Below are positions 1 through 6,373 of a stretch of DNA of 14,543 nucleotides, one piece after another. Each line of letters begins with the position of its first letter. Within the stretch, counting starts at the first letter, position 1. The notes beneath the pieces are model-generated. The model was given only the letters and a program-made list of their open reading frames with translations. It searched no databases and was not told where the DNA came from. Both the position numbers and the translations under genes were made by a program. The DNA comes from an uncultured Clostridia bacterium (GTDB taxonomy: Bacteria > Bacillota > Clostridia > Christensenellales > UBA1242), in contig CALWFX010000006.1 in assembly GCA_944377765.1 (NCBI GenBank), positions 1 through 14,543 of the forward strand, in the 5' to 3' direction.

Positions 1-2014
1 CATAAAAGACTGACACTGTTACGTATATTGCAGAATCATTATCATCTGGTTTACCATTTATTTTTCCGCCTGTCGTGCCTTCTTCAACAATAAATTCTGC
101 CCCTTCAATGTAGAATTTATTAGCATATTTATTTATAATTGTGTATTCAACTTCTTTTCTAGAAAATTTTGCAGCAATGCCATATGTAAAAATTCTATTA
201 TTTGTCCCACTTGAAACGCTATTAACTGATGTGCTACTATATGCTTGAGAGCTTGTAATATTGCCACTACTATTTAAATAATACCAGCCTTCAAATGTAA
301 AGTATTTATCATCATAAGAATCTAATTTAACAGCATTAAAACTTGAAGTTGTTTTAAAGAAATAACCTGAACCACTGCCATAAGCAGAAGCACCATTTTG
401 AAATGATATGCTTGCATCTACTTCACTTGCTTTAATTTTCCCACTATCAACTGAAGTATTATCAACATATGTGCCTGAAGTGTTTTGAACATAAACTTTA
501 ACTTTAAGTTCTTTTACCCAATTAAGAGAACCTAATTTTGCTCTTACAACTTTCCCCCTTAACACAGACTCATCAGAAGATGTTCCAAAGTCAACCATTG
601 TCCAATCAGACTGATTATCAGAGTCACTTAACCCAAGCCCAACTATAGATACTATATCATCTTTTGTTACAGCAGATGCAACCTTATTAATTGACTGGAC
701 ATTATTAACATTACCTGATTTTTTTGTTCCAATGTCTTTTCCTGTACTTGATAAATAGGCACAATTTTCAACATTTCCTCTATTCCAACCGATTAATGAA
801 CCGGCACTTCCATTGGAAACACTTCCCAAATTGAAACTATTTGTTACCTTACCAGAGCCATGTCCCCAATAGCCATTTTGACCTGTTATTCCGCCAGTAA
901 CAGAGTCTCCCTTTGGCTTTCCAACTATTTTTCCATAATTAATGCAATTGGTAATATTTGAATTGCCATATTCATTCATGCCACAAATACCACCAGTAAA
1001 TTTAGAACTATTTGTTATGTTACCATAATTAATACTGTATGATATACTTGAATCTCCTTTCATCCAACCGCAAATTCCTGCAATATGTTCAGTGCCTTGA
1101 TCATCATTAGTTCGAGTTATATTACCATAATTCATACAATTATTTATATCAGCTGTTCCATTCCAAGTAACGCCTACAATGCCACCTATATAAGTAGTTA
1201 CTGCAAAATCATCAGCGTTACACGAAATGTTAACACCACTAATACAATTTGTTACTGTAACATGTCCACCCATTGTGTTAGCCAAAATACCTGCAAAAAC
1301 ACCTTCTCTAGATGCTGAAATTGATCCTTTAACTTTTACATTTTTAATTACCGCCCCATTTTTTGCTGTTGCAAATAGTGCACATAACCATCCGCCATCA
1401 TAATGATATTTATCAACATTATCACTTTTTAAATTTATTGTTAACCCAGTAATTTCATATCCATTACCATCAAATGTTCCTTGAAAATTTCTTATTGGTA
1501 CCCAATAATGTTCTGAAATGTCTATATCACTTTTTAAAGTAATTGTCATTCCACTATAAGTTGTGCCATGATTTATTGAAAAATATGCTATTGTTGCTAA
1601 ATCATCTGCATCATATAGGTTATAATACTCACCTTCCTTACCAGGAATTGAGTGGTCGTCATAATTTGTGTCAGTCCAATAACCTGATGCTTGACCTTCA
1701 ACATTATCTTCATTGTTATCATTATCTGGAGTTTCAGTTGTGCTTCCAGGATTTTCTGGCTCTTGTGGTTTTTCATCATCTAAATTTGTATCTTCATTAT
1801 TATCATTGACATCGTCATTATTATTTTCAGTATCATTATCAGGCGCACTGTTATCTTCTTCGTTTTTATCCACTGAGTCTTCAACTGAAGTTATTGGCAA
1901 AAGCACAGAATAGTTATATATATTTATAGAGCATAAACAAAAGATTGCTGCGAATAAAACGCAAGCAAATGATGTTAAGAATTTTTGTTTAAACTTCTTA
2001 TTTTTCATTTTCAT
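1..2014 (-). CDS. Secreted GLUG-repeat surface protein, partial (C-terminus beyond the left edge)
   Basis: An uninterrupted frame of 671 codons starts at ATG 2014..2012 and runs off the left end with no stop. The N-terminus is a signal peptide or membrane anchor: a basic start (MKMKNKKFKQKF) then a hydrophobic stretch at about residues 13-30, with no convincing lipobox. Residues 45-108 are a low-complexity Asp/Glu/Asn linker with some Pro. Residues 130-230 (YNLYDADDLATIAYF, FDGNGYEITGL, AVIKNVKVKG) match the region that precedes GLUG repeats in many gut Firmicutes surface proteins. Residues 236-422 hold about five or six imperfect GLUG-type repeats (GGIVG, AGICG, GGICG, GGITG, SLIGWN, with NC.NYG.I). 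Residues 500-617 (YFTFEGWYY) resemble Flg_new/InlB B-type repeats. Such proteins are usually exported and cell-surface associated, often as adhesins. The ligand is unknown, and any anchor would lie beyond the window. No good Shine-Dalgarno precedes the ATG. Function is inferred from architecture only. Confidence 0.85.
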   Translation of the reverse strand, partial: MKMKNKKFKQKFLTSFACVLFAAIFCLCSINIYNYSVLLPITSVEDSVDKNEEDNSAPDNDTENNNDDVNDNNEDTNLDDEKPQEPENPGSTTETPDNDNNEDNVEGQASGYWTDTNYDDHSIPGKEGEYYNLYDADDLATIAYFSINHGTTYSGMTITLKSDIDISEHYWVPIRNFQGTFDGNGYEITGLTINLKSDNVDKYHYDGGWLCALFATAKNGAVIKNVKVKGSISASREGVFAGILANTMGGHVTVTNCISGVNISCNADDFAVTTYIGGIVGVTWNGTADINNCMNYGNITRTNDDQGTEHIAGICGWMKGDSSISYSINYGNITNSSKFTGGICGMNEYGNSNITNCINYGKIVGKPKGDSVTGGITGQNGYWGHGSGKVTNSFNLGSVSNGSAGSLIGWNRGNVENCAYLSSTGKDIGTKKSGNVNNVQSINKVASAVTKDDIVSIVGLGLSDSDNQSDWTMVDFGTSSDESVLRGKVVRAKLGSLNWVKELKVKVYVQNTSGTYVDNTSVDSGKIKASEVDASISFQNGASAYGSGSGYFFKTTSSFNAVKLDSYDDKYFTFEGWYYLNSSGNITSSQAYSSTSVNSVSSGTNNRIFTYGIAAKFSRKEVEYTIINKYANKFYIEGAEFIVEEGTTGGKINGKPDDNDSAIYVTVSVFY
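749..1309 (-). repeat. GLUG-type protein repeat region
   Basis: This part of the surface-protein gene encodes about five or six degenerate repeats of roughly 25-35 residues. Each has a Gly-rich turn (GGIVG, AGICG, GGICG, GGITG) followed by a polar segment ending in N-C/S-x-N-Y/L-G-x-I/V. The copies are diverged at DNA level, so this is a protein-domain repeat and not a recent tandem duplication. The assignment is by motif resemblance to Pfam GLUG. Confidence 0.7.
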
Positions 2015-2019
2015 AATAT

Positions 2020-2049
2020 ATTTTAACTAATTTATAAAAAAAATGTCAA
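2020..2049 (-). promoter_or_regulatory. Candidate promoter of the surface-protein gene
   Basis: On the minus strand TTGACA (2044..2049) and TAAAAT (2020..2025) are separated by 18 bases. The expected transcription start is about position 2013, at or next to the ATG at 2014. If real, the mRNA would be almost leaderless, consistent with the missing Shine-Dalgarno. The surroundings are extremely AT-rich, so chance matches are likely. Confidence 0.4.
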
Positions 2050-2190
2050 ATTTTTTGCATTATTTTCAAATTTTTTATATTATTTTTTTAATAATTTTGT
2101 TAATTAATTTAATTTTTAAAAAAAATTATTTTTTATGCTTTATAAAACGCAGATAAACAAATTAATTAGTTATTAAATTATAAATATAAA
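2050..2190. other. Very AT-rich spacer without a recognised gene
   Basis: This is part of the gap of about 290 bases between iscU and the surface-protein gene. It is almost entirely A and T, with runs such as TTTTTTT and TTAATTAATTTAATTTTT. I see no open frame with coding character, no tRNA-like fold and no regular repeat. It probably acts as a spacer or an A-tract promoter upstream region for the surface-protein gene. Confidence 0.5.
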
Positions 2191-2226
2191 TTTAAAAAAT
2201 AAAAAAGAAGTAAAAATACTTCTTTT
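2191..2226 (-). terminator. Rho-independent terminator after iscS-iscU (bidirectional shape)
   Basis: AAAAGAAGTA (2203..2212) pairs perfectly with TACTTCTTTT (2217..2226) around an AAAA loop (2213..2216). Read on the minus strand, the hairpin is followed by a T-rich tract (TTATTTTTT). On the plus strand it is also followed by Ts, so it could stop transcription from either side. It lies about 80 bases beyond the iscU stop. Confidence 0.75.
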
Positions 2227-2250
2227 AAATTTTAATTTTTATATATTTTA

Positions 2251-2326
2251 TTCGGAAGCGTGAGCGTAAGCGAACAAAAACGCTAGTTTTTAAAAAATTT
2301 AATGAAATTAAATTTTTGCTTCCGAA
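2251..2326 (-). repeat. Structured inverted-repeat element overlapping the 3' end of iscU
   Basis: Perfect 9-base arms TTCGGAAGC (2251..2259) and GCTTCCGAA (2318..2326) enclose 58 bases. Inside are an 11-bp AT-only hairpin with a GAA loop (2293..2317) that contains the iscU stop codon, and a small AGCG/CGCT hairpin (2269..2284). Positions 2257..2274 hold three tandem hexamers AGCGTG-AGCGTA-AGCGAA, a GC-rich island in very AT-rich DNA. The arms and hairpins can form a three-way junction in the iscU transcript. It may be a 3' UTR stability or processing element or a dispersed repeat. No second copy was noticed in the window. Confidence 0.55.
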
Positions 2327-2724
2327 AGTTGAGTTTTAACTTTCTTTGCTTCTTTTTCTTTACGTTTATAATAATCTTCAATTGCAGAATTTATGCTTTC
2401 TTCTGCCATGATTGAGCATTTAATTTTATTTTCTGGAATTTCTCCCATAACTTTCAAAATATCTTGATTTGTGATAGATAATGCTTCTTCAATGGTCTTA
2501 CCCTTAACCAAATCGCAAGTAACATCAGCTGAAACAATTGATGCAATACACCCAAAAGTTTTAAATCTTGCATTTTCAATGGTATTGTTGTCATTAATTT
2601 TAAGATAAAGCCTTGTTATATCAGTGCAACCTTCGTTTTTGACTTCGCCAATAGCATTTGCTCCATGCATGCCACCTGCATTTTTAGGATTTTGAAATCT
2701 TTCCATAATAAATCTGTTATACAT
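2308..2724 (-). CDS. iscU: IscU/NifU-like iron-sulfur cluster scaffold protein
   Basis: This is the scaffold on which [2Fe-2S] or [4Fe-4S] clusters are assembled from IscS-derived sulfur before transfer to apoproteins in the cytoplasm. The 138-residue protein fits the U-type NifU N-terminal domain: MYNRFIMERFQNPKNAGG at the start, then the three ligand cysteines C33 (GCTD, with D35), C59 (TFGCIAS) and C103 (IKCSIMAEESI). The usual CGD is CTD here, the Gly after the second Cys is Ile, and the His that precedes the third Cys in IscU is Lys102. It has no SufU-type insertion. A Lys/Glu-rich tail follows DYYKRK at 118-123. The ATG has a strong GGGAGGA site inside the end of iscS, and only 2 bases separate the genes, so translation is probably coupled. 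The stop lies inside a hairpin. Confidence 0.88.
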   Translation of the reverse strand: MYNRFIMERFQNPKNAGGMHGANAIGEVKNEGCTDITRLYLKINDNNTIENARFKTFGCIASIVSADVTCDLVKGKTIEEALSITNQDILKVMGEIPENKIKCSIMAEESINSAIEDYYKRKEKEAKKVKTQLSEAKI

Positions 2725-2726
2725 AA

Positions 2727-3899
2727 TTAAATCCTCCCTGCTTGAATTGGTGAAATTGCTCTTAATTTGCCAACAGCTTTTGCAAGTTCTTCAATAACAT
2801 AGTCAACATCTGCCTTACTTATATTTGTGCCAAAAGAAAATCTTATTGAGCCTTGAGCAATATCTTCTGGAATATTCATTGCTTTAAGAACATGAGAAGG
2901 TTCAAGAGCTTTTGAAGTGCAAGCAGAACCGGTTGAAACACAGATGCCTGCTAAGTCCAAAAGCATAAGCAAAGATTCGCCTTCAATACCATAGAAAGAA
3001 ATGTTTAATATTGCATTAGATTTTTGATGCATATGACCATTTATTTGATAATATTCAACATTCTCTGCAAGTTTGTCAAGGAAGTAATCTCTTATATTTT
3101 TAAGTTTTTTATTTGTGATTAAATAATTTTTAGTTGCAAGTTCAACCGCTTTGCCAAGTCCAGCAATTCCTGGAACATTTTCTGTGCCAGAGCGTTTACC
3201 CCTTTCTTGATTTCCACCAAAAGTGATAGGGTCAAATCTTATGCCAGACTTAACATATAGTGCTCCCACGCCCTTTGGTCCATGAATTTTATGACCTGAG
3301 ATAGACAACAAGTCAATTTCCATGTCTTGAACATCAATTTTTATTTGGCCAATTGCTTGAACTGCATCTGTATGAAAAATAATATCATAGTCATGAGCAA
3401 TTTTTGCGATAGATTTAACATTTTGAATTGTTCCAACTTCGTTATTCACTGCCATGATTGAAATTAAAGTGGTATCTTTTCTTATTGCATGAAGCAAATC
3501 TGGCAAACTTACAAGTCCATGTTTGTCAACAGGAAGATAAGTGACTTCAAAACCTTCTTGTTCAAGTTCTCTGCAAGCATTTAAAACAGCATGGTGTTCA
3601 ATTTGACTTGTGATAATATGTTTTCCTTTATTAGAGTATGCATGAGCCACACCAAGAATTGCCATATTATCTGCTTCTGTGCCACCGCTTGTGAAATATA
3701 TTTCAGTAGATTTGTTTGCGTTAATGGCTTCTTTAACTCTATCTCTTGCTTTGTCGATAATTGCCATTGCACTTCTTCCAAAACTATGTAAAGAGCCAGC
3801 ATTGCCATATAAAGCATTGAAGCATGGCATCATTTCATTCAATACTTCAGAAGAAACATAAGTTGTTGCGGCATTATCTAAATAAATTTTCCTATCCAT
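2727..3899 (-). CDS. iscS: Cysteine desulfurase IscS/NifS family
   Basis: This PLP enzyme converts cysteine to alanine and delivers persulfide sulfur to IscU and probably to tRNA thiolation enzymes. The 390-residue length fits the class V aminotransferase fold. Visible residues are YLDNAATT at 6-13, SGGTEADN at 71-78, His102-His103 stacking on PLP, NNEVG at 152-156, Asp178 and Gln181 (HTDAVQ), the Schiff-base Lys204 in SGHK, RSGTEN at 236-241, and the catalytic Cys327 in STGSACTS, followed by LEPSHVL as in group I enzymes. The start ATG has GAGGAT 3 bases upstream and a near-consensus promoter about 30 bases further up. It is the first gene of a two-gene unit with iscU. No iscR, hscA or suf gene is seen in the window. 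Confidence 0.95.
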   Translation of the reverse strand: MDRKIYLDNAATTYVSSEVLNEMMPCFNALYGNAGSLHSFGRSAMAIIDKARDRVKEAINANKSTEIYFTSGGTEADNMAILGVAHAYSNKGKHIITSQIEHHAVLNACRELEQEGFEVTYLPVDKHGLVSLPDLLHAIRKDTTLISIMAVNNEVGTIQNVKSIAKIAHDYDIIFHTDAVQAIGQIKIDVQDMEIDLLSISGHKIHGPKGVGALYVKSGIRFDPITFGGNQERGKRSGTENVPGIAGLGKAVELATKNYLITNKKLKNIRDYFLDKLAENVEYYQINGHMHQKSNAILNISFYGIEGESLLMLLDLAGICVSTGSACTSKALEPSHVLKAMNIPEDIAQGSIRFSFGTNISKADVDYVIEELAKAVGKLRAISPIQAGRI

Positions 3900-3932
3900 C
3901 TTATCCTCTTTTTAAAATATCTTTACAGTTAA

Positions 3933-3961
3933 ATTTTAACACTAACAGCAATAAAAGTCAA
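3933..3961 (-). promoter_or_regulatory. Promoter of iscS-iscU
   Basis: On the minus strand, -35 TTGACT (3956..3961) and -10 TAAAAT (3933..3938) are separated by 17 bases. TGT immediately before the -10 makes it an extended -10 element. It lies in the only sizeable gap between trx and iscS, and the expected start site is about 27 bases upstream of the iscS ATG. No clear IscR-like palindrome is visible. Confidence 0.75.
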
Positions 3962-3987
3962 TACCCAAAATTGCAAAAATTGAAATT

Positions 3988-4296
3988 TTAAATATGTTTG
4001 TTTATGCGGTCAACAAGAACATCTTTCATAATGAGCCCCACAGATTTATCAACCATTTCGCCATCTTTGAAAATGAAAATGGAAGGAATGCTCATAACCC
4101 CAAATTTTCTTGCAAGATTTTCACTTTCATCAACATCAACCTTATAAATTTTAACTTTATCTTTAAGTTCTTCTTGCACATCTTCAAGAATTGGGCTCAT
4201 CATTCTGCATGGACCACACCAGTTAGCAAAAAAATCTACGACCACAACCCCTTTTTCTGTTTTTTCGTTAAAATTTTTTTCATTTAAAATTTCCAT
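3988..4296 (-). CDS. trxA: Thioredoxin
   Basis: This small cytoplasmic dithiol-disulfide oxidoreductase reduces protein disulfides, using electrons from thioredoxin reductase (not in the window). The 102-residue protein has the classic fold: VVVDFFANWCGPCR with redox Cys27 and Cys30, KVDVDESENLARKFGV, and cis-Pro71 in SIPS, then FKDGE. The frame can be extended upstream to 4341, but the ATG at 4296 is chosen because AAGGAG (4303..4308) lies 6 bases before it and the family begins here. This Shine-Dalgarno overlaps the tcdA stop codon (4307..4309), so the gene is probably translated by coupling with tcdA. No strong terminator follows, and the iscS promoter lies just downstream. Confidence 0.95.
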   Translation of the reverse strand: MEILNEKNFNEKTEKGVVVVDFFANWCGPCRMMSPILEDVQEELKDKVKIYKVDVDESENLARKFGVMSIPSIFIFKDGEMVDKSVGLIMKDVLVDRINKHI

Positions 4297-4302
4297 GTTT
4301 TT

Positions 4303-4308
4303 CTCCTT
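4303..4308 (-). promoter_or_regulatory. Shine-Dalgarno site deciding the thioredoxin start
   Basis: AAGGAG on the minus strand, 6 bases from ATG 4296..4294. It overlaps the TAA of tcdA, which argues against the longer upstream start at 4341. Confidence 0.85.
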
Positions 4309-4990
4309 AATTAATATTTTTAATAAGATTATTGACAACAAAAGCAGTTATAACACAAGCGGAAGCACATGGATAATATGAAATGCTTCCAATCTCTTTT
4401 GTGTTTGTTTTTACTGCAACACTTTTTGAAGTTACAACATCTAGATTTTTTACACCTTTTTCTTTCAAGGCTTTTCTCATGACTTTTGCAAGCCCGTCAT
4501 TACTTGTTTTATATATATCAGTTACATAAAAATTTGGAATATCAAATCTATTTCCTGCGCCCATGGCTGAAACAATTTTAATTTTATTAAAATAGCAATA
4601 TTCGCACAGGGCAACTTTATCTTTGACACTGTCAATACAATCAACAACATAATTATCTTTGATTTGTATCATATTTTTTATATTCTCTTCTGTTAGTCTT
4701 TCGCTAAATATTCTTATGTTGCAATTGGGATTGATTGACTTTATCATCTCTTTAAGAACTTCTGTTTTCAACTTACCAATGGAAAACTTATTTGCAACAA
4801 CTTGACGATTTATGTTTGTTTCATCAACTTTATCAAAGTCTATTAAGGTTAAATTGCCAATTCCCGCTCTTGCCAAAAGAACTGCAACATAGCCACCAAC
4901 ACCGCCAACGCCTACCACAGTTACATGCCCTTTTGCTAATTTTTCACAATTATCTTTGCCAATAAGTAATTCAGTTCTTGCTGACCACAT
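4307..4990 (-). CDS. tcdA: TcdA-like tRNA threonylcarbamoyladenosine dehydratase (ThiF/E1-like)
   Basis: TcdA uses ATP to cyclise t6A37 in ANN-decoding tRNAs to ct6A. The protein is a ThiF/MoeB-like Rossmann domain of about 227 residues. It starts with RTELLIG, then GVGGVGGY (residues 27-34, nucleotide binding), LIDFDKVDETNINRQ (about 49-63, with the Asp and Arg typical of the adenylation site), DCIDSVKDK, SAMGAGNRFDIP, VTDIYKT and a C-terminal PCASACVITA that matches the CASGF region of TcdA. This is closer to the TcdA/YrvM type than to MoeB or ThiF. A GTG at 5002 would add 4 residues, but its AAGG is only 1 base away. ATG 4990 has AAGGTG about 11 bases upstream and is preferred. It sits between hslU and trx. 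Its place next to sulfur and redox genes recalls CsdA-CsdE-TcdA in E. coli, but that link is inference. Confidence 0.85.
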   Translation of the reverse strand: MWSARTELLIGKDNCEKLAKGHVTVVGVGGVGGYVAVLLARAGIGNLTLIDFDKVDETNINRQVVANKFSIGKLKTEVLKEMIKSINPNCNIRIFSERLTEENIKNMIQIKDNYVVDCIDSVKDKVALCEYCYFNKIKIVSAMGAGNRFDIPNFYVTDIYKTSNDGLAKVMRKALKEKGVKNLDVVTSKSVAVKTNTKEIGSISYYPCASACVITAFVVNNLIKNIN

Positions 4991-5022
4991 CAAATTTCTC
5001 ACACCTTTTAAATTTTATTAAA

Positions 5023-6327
5023 TTAAGAAGCCCTAAAACCCATTTTAATTTTTTCAGTTGCACGCCTATTTTTATCTTTATATGCTTTTTGAACATATGC
5101 TCTGTCAATTTCAACTGTTGTCATTGGATGCTCTCCAGTTGCATTGAAAGAAATATCTTCCAAAAGTAATTCCATGATTGTGTGAAGACGTCTTGCACCC
5201 AAATCTTCAATTTCGTTTTCATTTGCTGCAATTGTGGCGATTTCGTCAAGAGCATCATCAGTAAATTTCAAATCAATATTATCAACCTTTAAAAGGTTAG
5301 CATATTGTAAGGTTACCGCATTTTTTGGTGCTGTTAAAATTTTCTTGAAATCTTTTTGAGTTAAACTTTCAAGGCTAACCCTGATTGGAAAACGACCTTG
5401 AAGTTCTGGAATCATATCTTCCATTTTAGCCAAATGGAATGCTCCCGCTGCAATAAACAAAATGAAATCTGTTTTAACATTGCCATATTTTGTTGGCACT
5501 GTGCTTCCTTCAACAATTGGAAGAATATCTCTTTGAACACCTTCTCTTGAAACATCTGCACTGCTTGTTGCTTGGCTTTTTCCAATAATTTTATCAATTT
5601 CATCAATAAAGATAATGCCTTGCTCTTCTGCAAGTGAAATGGCTTCTTCATTGACATTGTCCATATCAATAATTTTTTCTGTTTCTTCTTGAAGTAGCAA
5701 ATCTCTTGCATGACGAACACTCATTTTCTTTTTCTTATGTTTTGGTGGTTGAAGGCTGTCGAACATTGAACCAAGATTGATTTCACCACTTCCAAATGCC
5801 ATGATTGGTTTTGGACTTTCAAGCACAGAAACTTCAATAATTTCATCTTCACATTTTCTGCTGTGGAGTTCATTTTCAAGGTCTTCTCGTTTAACTTCCA
5901 AAGTTGTTACTCTGCGATTTTGGAATATTGCGTCAATAAGTTTTTGTTCAACAATTGGCATAACCTTATCTTCAACATCTTTTTTCTTTTTGTCCTTAAC
6001 CATTCTGACAGCAACTTCAACTAAATCTCTTACCATGCTTTCAACATCACGACCAACATAGCCTACTTCGGTATACTTAGTTGCTTCAACTTTAACAAAT
6101 GGTGCACCAACAAGTTTTGCAAGACGTCTTGCAATTTCTGTTTTACCAACACCTGTTGGCCCGCTCATGATGATATTTTTTGGTGTTATTTCATCTCTTA
6201 TTTCTTCTGGCAAATGCGAACGACGATAACGATTTCTTAATGCAACAGCCACCGCTCTTTTTGCCTTTGCTTGTCCCACAATATATTTATCAAGTTCGCT
6301 AACAATTTGTTTTGGTGTATAATTCAT
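5023..6327 (-). CDS. hslU: HslU/ClpY AAA+ ATPase lacking the HslV-docking tail
   Basis: HslU is the hexameric unfoldase of the HslUV (ClpYQ) protease. The 434-residue protein starts [19 protein letters not shown]. It has Walker A GPTGVGKT (56-63), pore loop GYVG (89-92) within [12 protein letters not shown], an intermediate domain at about 105-225, Walker B IIFIDEID (238-245), an arginine-finger region [10 protein letters not shown] (308-317) and sensor 2 GARR (377-380). The ATPase core looks intact. The tail is not: after YVQK (411-414) it ends [20 protein letters not shown], where the family has a D-L-S-R-F-I-L-like end that inserts into HslV. The other two frames do not encode that motif, so a simple frameshift is not the cause. 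The ATG at 6327 has GAGGAT 4 bases upstream; longer starts would overlap trmFO. No hslV is nearby. Confidence 0.93.
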   Translation of the reverse strand: MNYTPKQIVSELDKYIVGQAKAKRAVAVALRNRYRRSHLPEEIRDEITPKNIIMSGPTGVGKTEIARRLAKLVGAPFVKVEATKYTEVGYVGRDVESMVRDLVEVAVRMVKDKKKKDVEDKVMPIVEQKLIDAIFQNRRVTTLEVKREDLENELHSRKCEDEIIEVSVLESPKPIMAFGSGEINLGSMFDSLQPPKHKKKKMSVRHARDLLLQEETEKIIDMDNVNEEAISLAEEQGIIFIDEIDKIIGKSQATSSADVSREGVQRDILPIVEGSTVPTKYGNVKTDFILFIAAGAFHLAKMEDMIPELQGRFPIRVSLESLTQKDFKKILTAPKNAVTLQYANLLKVDNIDLKFTDDALDEIATIAANENEIEDLGARRLHTIMELLLEDISFNATGEHPMTTVEIDRAYVQKAYKDKNRRATEKIKMGFRAS

Positions 6328-6331
6328 TCTT

Positions 6332-6337
6332 ATCCTC
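6332..6337 (-). promoter_or_regulatory. Shine-Dalgarno site deciding the hslU start
   Basis: GAGGAT on the minus strand, 4 bases before ATG 6327..6325. The same GAGGATAAG context precedes iscS. It supports the family-typical MNYTPKQIV start over the upstream in-frame ATGs inside trmFO. Confidence 0.85.
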
Positions 6338-6373
6338 ACTTTTATAATTGTAATTAATTCTTGAAAAATTTCA

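Noticed and set aside
749..1309. CRISPR-like or DNA tandem repeat array
   Set aside because: The periodicity is at protein level (GLUG motifs). The DNA copies are diverged and there are no constant repeats with spacers.
1085..1913. Short open frames on both strands within the first 2 kb
   Set aside because: All lie inside the long 671-codon minus-strand frame, which has a signal peptide and recognisable domains. The short ones are low-complexity shadows.
1925..2014. Lipoprotein signal (lipobox) at the start of the surface protein
   Set aside because: The cysteines at residues 18, 26 and 28 are not preceded by a canonical L-A/S-G/A-C pattern (AIFC and FCLC are poor fits), so an ordinary signal peptide or N-terminal anchor is more likely.
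3962..3987. Terminator after the thioredoxin gene
   Set aside because: Only weak AT complementarity (AAAATT/AATTTT) without a stable stem is present, so readthrough into iscS-iscU is possible.
5003..5085. Frameshift as the cause of the missing HslU tail
   Set aside because: The two other minus-strand frames over the end of hslU were read. One hits a stop at once and the other gives no D-L-S-R-F-I-L-like sequence, so the altered tail appears genuine.
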